Source of the DNA: Duganella levis
Lineage (GTDB): Bacteria; Pseudomonadota; Gammaproteobacteria; Burkholderiales; Burkholderiaceae_D
Direction of reading: 5' to 3'
Assembly: GCF_009857605.1 (NCBI RefSeq)
Contig: NZ_WWCT01000002.1
Location: 372,001 to 436,000, forward strand
Length of the DNA: 64,000 nt
The notes below the pieces were generated by a model. That model made no database searches and was not told the origin of the DNA. It worked only from the letters and a program-made list of their open reading frames with translations. Shown here one piece after another: positions 26,976 to 35,749 of this stretch. The stretch's first letter is position 1, and every line of letters starts with the position of its first letter. A program made the translations under genes and the position numbers.

Positions 26976-27712
26976 CAGTCCTGCACCTTGGCGAACAGGT
27001 AGCCGGCGCCGCGCACGGTGATGATGCGGCGCGGTTTTTTGGGATCGTCTTCAACGGCGGCGCGGATGCGCGACATATGCACGTCGATCGAGCGGTCGAA
27101 GGCTTCCAGCGGTTCGCCCTTGAGCAGGTCCATCAGCGCATCGCGCGACAGCACGCGGCCGGCGTGTTTGGCCAGCACCAGCAGCAGGTCGAACTGGTAG
27201 GCGGTCAGCTCACACGGCACGCCGTCGAGCCGGGCGGCGTGGGCGGCCGGGTCAACTTCCAGCCGGCCGAAGCGCAGGAACTCGTCCTGGCCGGGCTGCC
27301 CGCGCTGGCCGGCGCCGGGCGGCGTGTCCAGGTGGCGCACGTCGACGCGGCGGCGCAGAATGGCGCGCAGGCGTGCCAGCAGTTCGCGCGGTTCGAAAGG
27401 CTTGGGCAGGTAGTCGTCGGCGCCGATCTCCAGGCCGACGATGCGGTCGATGGCGTCGCCGCGCGCGGTCAGCATCAGCACCGGCACGTCGGAGGTGGCG
27501 CGCAGCTGGCGGCACACGTCCAGGCCATCCATATCGGGCAGCATCAGGTCGAGGATCACGGCGTCGATCTCGGAGGCGGCGATATGGTCCATGGCGATGC
27601 GGCCAGTGGGGGCGTGCAGCACGCGAAAGCCGGACTGGCCCAAGTATTCAGTGAGCATTTCGGCCAGGCGCGGGTCGTCTTCTACCAGCAAAATTCGGTC
27701 TACAGGGTTCAT
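26975..27712 (-). CDS. OmpR/PhoB-family response regulator
   Basis: 245 residues. The receiver domain has phospho-acceptor Asp55 (AVILDLMLPDMDG), the acidic pair EDD at 11-13 and the Lys in LPKPFEP. The C-terminal winged helix ends DDPKKPRRIITVRGAGYLF. It lies upstream of and overlaps its kinase gene by one base. The promoter region is shared with the divergent RND operon, where candidate direct-repeat sites lie. Confidence 0.95.
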   Translation of the reverse strand: MNPVDRILLVEDDPRLAEMLTEYLGQSGFRVLHAPTGRIAMDHIAASEIDAVILDLMLPDMDGLDVCRQLRATSDVPVLMLTARGDAIDRIVGLEIGADDYLPKPFEPRELLARLRAILRRRVDVRHLDTPPGAGQRGQPGQDEFLRFGRLEVDPAAHAARLDGVPCELTAYQFDLLLVLAKHAGRVLSRDALMDLLKGEPLEAFDRSIDVHMSRIRAAVEDDPKKPRRIITVRGAGYLFAKVQD

Positions 27713-27782
27713 GCGATTAATTCTACGCTACGGTGAGTGCGGCCAGTATGCCGCGCACGCGTGTAGGAGCGATGTCGGCCCG

Positions 27783-27894
27783 GTAAAGATATGTAAAGGT
27801 AGTTTAACGATAAATGCGCAAAGTCCTTGATTTGTAGCGAGATTGTAACCCTAGGCAAAGGCCCACAGACAGCGGCAAGACCTTGTGCTAGAGT
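27783..27894 (+). promoter_or_regulatory. Candidate response-regulator sites and promoter of the RND operon
   Basis: Two direct repeats lie in the 242-base divergent gap: GTAAAG at 27783-27788 and 27793-27798 (10-base period), and TTGTA at 27832-27836 and 27843-27847 (11-base period). A spacing of 10-11 bases is typical of OmpR/PhoB dimer sites. TAGAGT at 27889-27894 could be a weak -10 without a good -35, which would suit an activated promoter. This is pattern-based and unproven. Confidence 0.4.
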
Positions 27895-27906
27895 CCACGC
27901 ATTGAT

Positions 27907-27928
27907 TCCATGGCGCGTTTGCCATGGA
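27907..27928 (+). promoter_or_regulatory. Inverted repeat in the leader of the RND operon
   Basis: TCCATGGC (27907-27914) and GCCATGGA (27921-27928) form a perfect 8-bp inverted repeat with a six-base spacer, 26 bases before the start codon. It could be a repressor operator or a stable leader hairpin. Nothing in the sequence decides between these. Confidence 0.45.
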
Positions 27929-27954
27929 CACGCACGCCTAGAAAAAGGATAACG

Positions 27955-29298
27955 ATGGATTCGCAAGCCAAGCCGACTTTGAATGCCAAACCTCCCAAAC
28001 GCAGCCGCAAGCTACTCGGCAGCGTGATTGCCGTCGCCGTGATGGCGGCCCTGGGCGGGTTGGCGTGGTATCTGACGCACCAGCCGGCAGGTGGCGCGGC
28101 CAGTGCACAAGGTGCAGGCGGTCCTGGCCCAGGCGGTCCCGGTGGTCCTGGCGGCCCTGGTGGCGGTGCAGGCGGCCGCCGCATGCCGGCGACGACGGTC
28201 GGTGTAGCCACGGCTGAAAAGGCCGACGTGCCGGTGACGCTGGAAGCGCTGGGCACGGTGACGGCGGCTGCCACCACCACGGTGCGCGCCCAGGTCTCTG
28301 GCATCCTGCAATCGGTGCTGTTCAAGGAAGGGCAGATGGTCAAGGCCGGCCAGGTGCTGGCGCAGATCGATCCGCGCCAGTTCGAAATGGCGCTGATGCA
28401 GGCCACCGGTAATCGCCAGCGCGATGAAGCGCAGCTGGAAAACGCCAAGCTGACGCTGAACCGCTATCGCACCCTGTTGACCCAGGACTCGATCGCCCGC
28501 CAGGACGTGGACACGCAGGCGGCGCTGGTCAAGCAACTGGAAGGCACGGTGCTGACCGACAAAGCGGCCGAAGGCACGGCCAAAATCAATCTGGGCTACA
28601 CCAAGGTAGTGGCGCCGATCTCCGGCCGCGTGGGCTTGCGCGTGGTCGATATCGGCAACCTGGTCAGCTCCAGCGACACCGGCGGCCTGGCTGTGATCAC
28701 CCAGCTGTCGCCGATCGACGTTGAATTCTCGATCCCGCAGGACAGCGTGCCGGGCGTGGCGCAGCGCGTCAACGACGGCGCCACCTTGCCGGCGCTGGCG
28801 CTGAACCGCACCCGCACCGCAACGCTGGACAGCGGCGCCTTCAAGGCCATGGACAACCAGATCGACACCCAGACCGGCACCGTCAAGGCCAAGGCGCGCT
28901 TCGCCAACACCAAGCTGACGCTGTTCCCGAGCCAGTTCGTCAACGTGCGCCTGGAACTGAACACCATCAAGGACGCCATCATGGTGCCGGTGAACGCACT
29001 GCGTCATGGTAACAGCGGCGACTTCGTCTACGTGTTGAAAGAGGACAAGACCGTGACCGTGCGTCCTGTCACGCGCGGCGTCGCCACGGTCGACAAGGTG
29101 CAGGTCACCGACGGCCTGAAACTGGGCGAACAAGTCATCACCGAAGGTGCCGACCGCCTGAAAGAAGGCGCCAAGGTCACGCTGCCGGGCGCTAAAGGCC
29201 AGGGCGCTGGCGCGGCCGGCGCCGCATCGTCGCCGAACGGCGAGCACCATCGCCGTAACAAAGACGGCGCAGCCAAAGAAGGCGCAGCCAAGCAATGA
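27955..29298 (+). CDS. RND efflux periplasmic adaptor (MdtA-like)
   Basis: 447-residue membrane fusion protein. A short cytoplasmic basic stretch and one N-terminal helix are followed by an unusual Gly/Pro-rich linker (about residues 50-75). Next come the lipoyl/hairpin region (LGTVTAAATTTVRAQVSGIL, GQVLAQIDPRQFE, then YTKVVAPISGRVGLR) and the beta-barrel and proximal domains. It bridges the inner-membrane pumps and the outer-membrane factor. AAAGGA precedes the ATG at 27955. Its stop overlaps the first pump gene by four bases (ATGA). Confidence 0.92.
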   Translation: MDSQAKPTLNAKPPKRSRKLLGSVIAVAVMAALGGLAWYLTHQPAGGAASAQGAGGPGPGGPGGPGGPGGGAGGRRMPATTVGVATAEKADVPVTLEALGTVTAAATTTVRAQVSGILQSVLFKEGQMVKAGQVLAQIDPRQFEMALMQATGNRQRDEAQLENAKLTLNRYRTLLTQDSIARQDVDTQAALVKQLEGTVLTDKAAEGTAKINLGYTKVVAPISGRVGLRVVDIGNLVSSSDTGGLAVITQLSPIDVEFSIPQDSVPGVAQRVNDGATLPALALNRTRTATLDSGAFKAMDNQIDTQTGTVKAKARFANTKLTLFPSQFVNVRLELNTIKDAIMVPVNALRHGNSGDFVYVLKEDKTVTVRPVTRGVATVDKVQVTDGLKLGEQVITEGADRLKEGAKVTLPGAKGQGAGAAGAASSPNGEHHRRNKDGAAKEGAAKQ

Positions 29299-32200
29299 GT
29301 CCATCCGCACCCTTCATCCAGCGTCCGGTAGCGACGTCGCTGCTGATGCTGGCGATCGTCCTGGCGGGTATCGTCGGCTTCAAGTTCCTGCCGTTGTCGG
29401 CGCTGCCGCAGGTGGACTTCCCGACCATACAGGTACAAACGCTGTACCCGGGCGGCAGCCCGGAAGTGATGGCGCAGACTGTGACCGCGCCGCTGGAGCG
29501 CCAGTTCGGCGCCATGGCCGGCCTGTCGCGCATGAGCTCCACCAGCGCCGCCGGCGTGTCCATCATCACGCTGCAGTTTGGCCTGGGCCAGACGCTGGAC
29601 GTGGCCGAGCAGGAAGTGCAGGCCGCGATCAACGCCGGCAACTCGCTGCTGCCGACCGACCTGCCGGCGCCGCCGGTGTACGCCAAGGTTAACCCGGCCG
29701 ACGCGCCGGTGATGACGCTGGCGATCACCTCCGACACCATGCCGCTGACGGAAGTGCAGAACGTGGTCAACACCCGCCTGGCGCTGAAAATGAGCCAGGT
29801 CTCGGGCGTCGGCCTGATTACCCTGAGCGGCGGCCAGCGTCCTGCGGTCCGCATCCAGGCCGACACCAATGCCTTGGCCTCGTATGGCCTGGGCCTGGAC
29901 ACGTTGCGCACCGCCATCACGGCGGCCAACGCCAATGGCGCCAAGGGCAGCTTCGACGGCCCGACCCGCGCCTACAGCATCAACGCCAACGACCAGCTGG
30001 TGGCCGCCAAGGACTATAAAGACCTGATCCTGGCCTACAAGAACGGCGCCCCGGTGCGCCTGTCCAATGTCGCCCAGGTGATCGACAGCGCCGAGAACGT
30101 GGAGCTGGGCGCCTGGTCCGGCACCAAGTCCAGCCTGAAACAGGCGATCATCCTCAACGTGCAGCGCCAACCCGGCGCCAACGTCATCGCCACCGTGGAC
30201 GCCATCAAGGCGCGCCTGCCGGAGTTGCAGGCCGGCCTGCCGGGCGCCATCCATGTCGAGGTGCTGAGCGACCGCACCACCGGCATCCGCGCTTCCGTCG
30301 AACACGTCGAGATGGAGCTGGTGCTGGCCGTGGTGCTGGTGGTGCTGGTGATCTTCGCCTTCCTGCACAGCATCCGCGCGACCGTGATCGCCAGCCTGTC
30401 GGTGCCGATTTCGCTGATCGGCACCTGCGGCGTGATGTATTTGCTGGGCTATAGCCTGAACAACCTGTCGCTGATGGCGCTGACCATCGCCACCGGTTTC
30501 GTGGTCGATGACGCCATCGTCATGATCGAGAACATCGCCCGCTACATCGAAGAGGGCGAAACGCCGATGGCCGCCGCGCTGAAAGGCGCCAAGCAGATCG
30601 GCTTCACCATTATTTCGCTGACGGTGTCGCTGATCGCCGTGCTGATTCCGCTGCTGTTCATGGGCGACGTGGTGGGCCGTTTGTTCCGCGAATTCGCAAT
30701 CTCGCTGGCGATCACCATCCTGATCTCCGCCGTGGTGTCGCTGACGCTGGTGCCGATGATGTCGGCCCGCTGGCTGAAGAGCCACGCCGAAGAGAAGCCG
30801 TCGCGCTTCGCGGTACGCTTCCAGCAGTTCTTCGACTGGGTGATCGGCCATTACGACAAATCGCTGACCTGGGTGATCAACCATAGCGGCCTGACGCTGC
30901 TGGTGGCGCTGGCCACCTTGCTGTTGACGGCACTGCTGTACGTGGTGATTCCGAAAGGCCTGTTCCCGACCCAGGACACCGGCCAGTTGCAGGCGCGCCT
31001 GGAAACCGGCAAGGCTGTTTCGTACGACAAGATGGCCGAGCTGCAGCAGCAGGCGGCCAGGGTGATTTTGCGAGATCCGGCGGTCGAGAACCTCAGCTCG
31101 GTGGTGGGCGTGGACGCAGCCAACAACACCATGCTGCACACCGGCAGCATGCTGATCAACCTGAAGCACGACCGCAGCGGCAACCAGCAGGACATCATGG
31201 ACCGCCTGCGCGCGCATGTGGCCGAGATTCCTGGCCTGACGCTGTACCTGCAACCGACCCAGGACTTGACCATCGACGCCGAAACCGGCCCGACCCAGTT
31301 CCGCGTCTCAATTGAAGGCGCGGACAACGCTTCCGTCAACGAGTGGGCCACCAAGCTGGAAGCGCAGATGCGCACCAAGGCCCAGCTGCGCAACGTCACC
31401 TCCGACGTTGGCGCCAGCTCGGCGGCGGCCTATGTCACGGTTGATCGCGACACCGCGTCGCGCCTGTCGGTGACCGCCGCCTCGATCGATGACGCGTTGT
31501 ACAGCGCCTTCGGCCAGCGCATCGTCTCGACCATCTTCACCGAGACCAACCAGTACCGCGTGATCCTGGAAGCGCGCCGCAATTCGATCAACACCCCGGC
31601 CGACCTGGAAAACCTCCAGCTGCGCACCGGCTCCGGCAAGGCCACGCCGCTGGCGGCGGTAGCCAGCGTGACCGAACGCACCGCGCCGTTGCAGGTAACG
31701 CACGTGGCGCAGTATCCGGCCACCACGCTGGGCTTCGATACCGCGCCGGGCGTGTCACTCGGCACCGCGGTGGACAGCATCAAGCAGGCCGCCGCCGAGA
31801 TCAAGTTCCCGTCCGCCGTGACGCTGACCTTCCTCGGTGCGTCCGGCGCGTACCAGAATTCGTTGAACAACCAACTGTGGCTGATCCTGGCCGCCGTGGT
31901 CTGCGTCTACATCGTGCTGGGCGTGCTGTATGAAAGCTATATCCACCCGCTGACGATTCTGTCGACGCTGCCGTCGGCCGGCGTCGGCGCCTTGCTGGCG
32001 CTGTGGATCACCGGCCAGGACCTGGGCGTGATCGGCATCATCGGCATTATCCTGCTGATCGGTATCGTCAAGAAAAACGCCATCATGATGATCGACTTCG
32101 CCATCGAGGCGGAGCGCGACGAGGGCAAGCCGCCGCGCGAGGCGATTCACCAGGCCGCGCTGCTGCGTTTCCGCCCGATCCTGATGACGACGCTGGCCGC

Positions 32201-32456
32201 GCTGTTCGCCGCCGTGCCGCTGATGCTGGGCTGGGGCGAGGGCGCCGAATTGCGCCGTCCACTGGGTCTGGCCATCTTCGGCGGCCTGATTGTCAGCCAG
32301 ATGCTGACGCTGTTCACCACGCCGGTGATTTACCTGGGCTTCGACAGTCTGGCGCGCCGCTTCAACCGCCGCTTCAACGGCGAGCCGCCGCGCGACCCGC
32401 ACCAGGCGGCGCTGCTGTCGCCGGCGCCAGGTCAGGGCAAAGGTGACGTGTCGTGA
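29295..32456 (+). CDS. RND multidrug efflux pump, MdtB-like
   Basis: 1053-residue HAE1-family inner-membrane pump with 12 helices and two large periplasmic loops. Seen are FIQRPVATSLLMLAIVLAG at the start, the helix-4 proton-relay acids (GFVVDDAIVMIENI) and the helix-10 Lys region (GIVKKNAIMMIDFAIEAE). Length is normal for the family. With the next gene it makes an MdtB/MdtC-type heteromultimer, a design linked to efflux of bile salts, novobiocin and similar compounds. Four-base overlaps on both sides place it in a single operon. Confidence 0.94.
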   Translation: MSPSAPFIQRPVATSLLMLAIVLAGIVGFKFLPLSALPQVDFPTIQVQTLYPGGSPEVMAQTVTAPLERQFGAMAGLSRMSSTSAAGVSIITLQFGLGQTLDVAEQEVQAAINAGNSLLPTDLPAPPVYAKVNPADAPVMTLAITSDTMPLTEVQNVVNTRLALKMSQVSGVGLITLSGGQRPAVRIQADTNALASYGLGLDTLRTAITAANANGAKGSFDGPTRAYSINANDQLVAAKDYKDLILAYKNGAPVRLSNVAQVIDSAENVELGAWSGTKSSLKQAIILNVQRQPGANVIATVDAIKARLPELQAGLPGAIHVEVLSDRTTGIRASVEHVEMELVLAVVLVVLVIFAFLHSIRATVIASLSVPISLIGTCGVMYLLGYSLNNLSLMALTIATGFVVDDAIVMIENIARYIEEGETPMAAALKGAKQIGFTIISLTVSLIAVLIPLLFMGDVVGRLFREFAISLAITILISAVVSLTLVPMMSARWLKSHAEEKPSRFAVRFQQFFDWVIGHYDKSLTWVINHSGLTLLVALATLLLTALLYVVIPKGLFPTQDTGQLQARLETGKAVSYDKMAELQQQAARVILRDPAVENLSSVVGVDAANNTMLHTGSMLINLKHDRSGNQQDIMDRLRAHVAEIPGLTLYLQPTQDLTIDAETGPTQFRVSIEGADNASVNEWATKLEAQMRTKAQLRNVTSDVGASSAAAYVTVDRDTASRLSVTAASIDDALYSAFGQRIVSTIFTETNQYRVILEARRNSINTPADLENLQLRTGSGKATPLAAVASVTERTAPLQVTHVAQYPATTLGFDTAPGVSLGTAVDSIKQAAAEIKFPSAVTLTFLGASGAYQNSLNNQLWLILAAVVCVYIVLGVLYESYIHPLTILSTLPSAGVGALLALWITGQDLGVIGIIGIILLIGIVKKNAIMMIDFAIEAERDEGKPPREAIHQAALLRFRPILMTTLAALFAAVPLMLGWGEGAELRRPLGLAIFGGLIVSQMLTLFTTPVIYLGFDSLARRFNRRFNGEPPRDPHQAALLSPAPGQGKGDVS

Positions 32457-35400
32457 ATCTGTCGTCCCCATTCGTCAAGCGTCCGATCGCCACCGTCCTG
32501 TTGACGGTGGGCGTGGCGCTGGCCGGCATAGGCGCGTTCTTCGTGCTGCCGGTGGCGCCGCTGCCGCAGGTGAACTTCCCGATTATTTCGGTAAGCGCCA
32601 CGCTGCCCGGCGCCAGCCCGGACACCATGGCGACCAGCGTCGCCACGCCGCTGGAGCGGCACCTGGGCACCATCGCCGGCGTCAATGAAATGACCTCGCA
32701 GTCGAGCACCAGCTCCGCCAACGTCACCTTGCAGTTCGATTTGAACCGCAACGTCGACTCGGTGGCGCGCGAGGTGCAGGCGGCGATCAACGCCAGCCGC
32801 GTCGACCTGCCGTCCACGCTGCGCAGCAATCCGACCTACCGCAAGGCCAACACCTCGGGCGCGCCGATCATCATCCTGGCGCTGACCTCGAAAACCCGCA
32901 CGCCGGGCCAGATCTACGACGCCGTTTCCAACATCGTGCTGCAACGCCTGTCGCAAGTGACCGGCGTCGGCGACGTGGAACTGGGCGGCAGCTCGCTGCC
33001 GGCGGTGCGGGTGGAACTGAACCCGTATGCGCTGAACAAGCAGGGGCTGTCGATGGAGGACGTACGCGCCGCCATCCAGGCCGCCAACGCCAACCGGCCG
33101 CGCGGCGCCTTGCAGGGCAACGGCCGCCGCTTGCAGATCTATTCCGAGTCGGCCAACGCCTCCGGCGGCCGCAGCGCCTCCGACTACCAGAACCTGATCG
33201 TCGGCTACCGCAACAGCACCGCGATCCGCCTGAAGGATGTGGCGGAAGTGGTGGACGGCGTCGAGGACCAGAACAACCTTGGCCTGTTCAACGGCGAAAA
33301 GGCCATCATTGTGCTGCTGCGTTCCCAGGCTGGCGCCAACGTCATCGAGACGGTGGACAGCGTGCGCGCGCAATTGCCGATGCTGCAGGCGCAGCTGCCG
33401 CCGGACGTCAAGATCCAGGTGGCCAGCGACAGCACCAACTCGATCCGCTCGTCGCTGCATGAAATCGAGATCACGTTGATCATCTCGATCCTGCTGGTGG
33501 TGCTGGTGGTGAGCGTCTTCCTGCGCAACGTGCGGGCGACCATCGTGCCGACCGTGGCCACCATCGTCTCGCTGCTGGGCACTTTCGGCGTGATGTATCT
33601 GCTGGGTTTCAGTCTGAATAACCTGTCGCTGATGGCGCTGACCGTGGCCACCGGCTTCGTGGTCGATGACGCCATCGTGGTGCTGGAAAATACCACCCGC
33701 CACATCGAGGCCGGCATGGACCGCCTGGAAGCGGCGCTGCTGGGCGCCCGCGAAGTGGGCTTCACCGTGCTGTCGATCAGCCTTTCGCTGATTGCCGTGT
33801 TCATTCCGCTGTTGTTCATGGGCGGCCAGTTTGGCGCGCTGTTCAAGGAATTTGCGATTACGCTGTCGGCCGCCGTCATGATTTCGCTGGTGATCTCGCT
33901 GACCACCACGCCGATGATGTGCGCCTGGCTGCTGTCGCCGGGGAACCTGCACGCCAAGCCGCCAGGCCGCATTGCGCGCTTCTTCGAGCGAGGTTTCGAC
34001 GCCATCCTCAAAGGCTACGAGCATGCGCTGGACTGGGCGCTGCACAGCGTCTGGCTGGTGATGCTTAGCCTGGTGTTCGTGATTGGCCTGAACTTCTATC
34101 TGTTCGCGGCGATTCCCAAGGGCGGCTTCCCGCAGCAGGACACGGGCCAGATCAACGGCGGCATCCGCGCCGACCAGAGCATCTCGTTCCAGGCCATGCA
34201 GGGCAAGCTGAAACAGCTGGTCGACATCATCAAGGCCGATCCGGACGTGGCCACGGTGGTCGGCTTTACCGGCGGCCGGCGCGCCGGCGGCGGCTTCATG
34301 TTCGTCAACCTGAAACCGGCCAATGAACGCAAAGTGGCAGGGCAGGCGGTGATTGCGCGACTGCGGCCGAAGCTGGCCAAGGTCACCGGCGTGACGCTGT
34401 TCCTCAGTCCTGTGCAGGACTTGCGCTCGGGCGGCCGTTCGGCCAACGCCAACTACCAGTACACGCTGAAGTCCGACAACCAGGCCGACCTGAAAAAATG
34501 GGCGGCCCGTCTGGCGGAAGCGATGAAGGGGCAGAAAGCGCTGACCGACGTTGACTCCGACCAGGCCGACAATGGTGTCGAGACCTTCGTCACCATCGAC
34601 AAGCAGAGCGCCTCGCGCCTCGGCATCTCGACCAAGGATATCGACAATGCGCTGTACGACAGCTTCGGCCAGCGCCAGGTGGCGACCATCTACGATGAGC
34701 TGAACCAGTACCACGTCATCATGGAAGTGGCGCGCGAGTATGCCAAGAGTCCTGAGTCGCTGAAGGACGTCTACGTGCCGTCCACCGGCCTGCCGGCGCC
34801 GAGCGCCGCCAACCCGAGCGGCGCCCAGGTGGCGACGACGGCGGCGGCCACCAGCACCAGCGGCACCAGCAGCACCACGACGACGTCGTCGGCCACCGCC
34901 GCCAACATCGCCGCGCCGGCGGTGCGCGATGCCTCGTCCGGCAATTCGCTGAGCACATCGGCCACCACCATGGTGCCGTTGTCGACCGTGGCCAGCTACG
35001 CCGAAAGCTCGGCGCCGACCTCGATCAACCATCAGGACGGCGAACTGGCCACCACCATCGCCTTCAACCTGGTGGACGGCGCCAGCCTGTCCGAGGCGGC
35101 GACACAGATCGCCCAGGCGGAAGCGGAAATCGCCATGCCGAACAATGTGCGCGGCAGCTTTGCCGGCGCCGCCAAGTCGGCGCAGGACAGCAACAAGTCG
35201 CTGCCGCTGCTGATCCTGGCCGCCATCGTGGTGATCTACATCGTGCTGGGCATCCTGTACGAAAGCCTGGTGCACCCGGTGACGGTGCTGACCACGCTGC
35301 CGTCGGCCGGTGTCGGCGCGGTGCTGGCGCTGCTGATCTTCAAGATGGAGTTCTCGACGATTGCGCTGATCGGCATCTTCCTGCTGATCGGTATCGTCAA

Positions 35401-35749
35401 GAAGAACGCCATCCTGATCATCGACTTCGCGCTGGAAGCCGAGCGCGCGCGCGGCCTGTCGCCGATGGAAGCGGTACGCGAAGCCTGCCTGCTGCGTTTC
35501 CGTCCGATCCTGATGACCACCGTGGCCGCCGCCCTGGGCGCGCTGCCGCTGGCGATCGGCTTCGGCGAAGGCTCGGAGCTGCGCCAGCCGCTCGGCGTGG
35601 CCATTATCGGTGGCCTGATCGCCAGCCAGCTGCTAACGCTGCTGACTACGCCCGTGGTCTACATCCTGATGGACAAGCTGCGTCGCCGTAGCCCGTCCGA
35701 ACAACAACTAAGCCGCATCCATAGCGGCGAATCGCCGATTACTCCATGA
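32453..35749 (+). CDS. RND multidrug efflux pump, MdtC-like, with a Ser/Thr/Ala-rich insertion
   Basis: 1098-residue partner pump with a GTG start overlapping the previous stop by four bases. It keeps GFVVDDAIVVLENT (helix 4) and GIVKKNAILIIDFALEAE (helix 10). It is about 60 residues longer than usual because of a low-complexity segment rich in Ser, Thr and Ala at about residues 775-840 (bases 34780-34968), inserted before the MVPLSTVAS strand of the second periplasmic loop. This should lie in the porter or docking region facing the adaptor. The rest of the sequence is normal, so it is probably functional. Confidence 0.93.
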   Translation: MNLSSPFVKRPIATVLLTVGVALAGIGAFFVLPVAPLPQVNFPIISVSATLPGASPDTMATSVATPLERHLGTIAGVNEMTSQSSTSSANVTLQFDLNRNVDSVAREVQAAINASRVDLPSTLRSNPTYRKANTSGAPIIILALTSKTRTPGQIYDAVSNIVLQRLSQVTGVGDVELGGSSLPAVRVELNPYALNKQGLSMEDVRAAIQAANANRPRGALQGNGRRLQIYSESANASGGRSASDYQNLIVGYRNSTAIRLKDVAEVVDGVEDQNNLGLFNGEKAIIVLLRSQAGANVIETVDSVRAQLPMLQAQLPPDVKIQVASDSTNSIRSSLHEIEITLIISILLVVLVVSVFLRNVRATIVPTVATIVSLLGTFGVMYLLGFSLNNLSLMALTVATGFVVDDAIVVLENTTRHIEAGMDRLEAALLGAREVGFTVLSISLSLIAVFIPLLFMGGQFGALFKEFAITLSAAVMISLVISLTTTPMMCAWLLSPGNLHAKPPGRIARFFERGFDAILKGYEHALDWALHSVWLVMLSLVFVIGLNFYLFAAIPKGGFPQQDTGQINGGIRADQSISFQAMQGKLKQLVDIIKADPDVATVVGFTGGRRAGGGFMFVNLKPANERKVAGQAVIARLRPKLAKVTGVTLFLSPVQDLRSGGRSANANYQYTLKSDNQADLKKWAARLAEAMKGQKALTDVDSDQADNGVETFVTIDKQSASRLGISTKDIDNALYDSFGQRQVATIYDELNQYHVIMEVAREYAKSPESLKDVYVPSTGLPAPSAANPSGAQVATTAAATSTSGTSSTTTTSSATAANIAAPAVRDASSGNSLSTSATTMVPLSTVASYAESSAPTSINHQDGELATTIAFNLVDGASLSEAATQIAQAEAEIAMPNNVRGSFAGAAKSAQDSNKSLPLLILAAIVVIYIVLGILYESLVHPVTVLTTLPSAGVGAVLALLIFKMEFSTIALIGIFLLIGIVKKNAILIIDFALEAERARGLSPMEAVREACLLRFRPILMTTVAAALGALPLAIGFGEGSELRQPLGVAIIGGLIASQLLTLLTTPVVYILMDKLRRRSPSEQQLSRIHSGESPITP

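Noticed and set aside
28110-28180. GGTCCTGG-type repeat tract
   Set aside because: It encodes the Gly/Pro-rich linker of the RND adaptor and is not an independent repeat element.
29028-31253. Long minus-strand frame opposite the MdtB-like pump
   Set aside because: Same reason: antisense shadow with skewed composition and no ribosome site or domain.
32432-35275. Very long minus-strand open frame opposite the MdtC-like pump (over 900 codons)
   Set aside because: It is the antisense shadow of a strongly conserved pump gene. Its composition (His, Gln, Arg rich) is typical of reverse-frame reading in GC-rich DNA, and it has no known domain.
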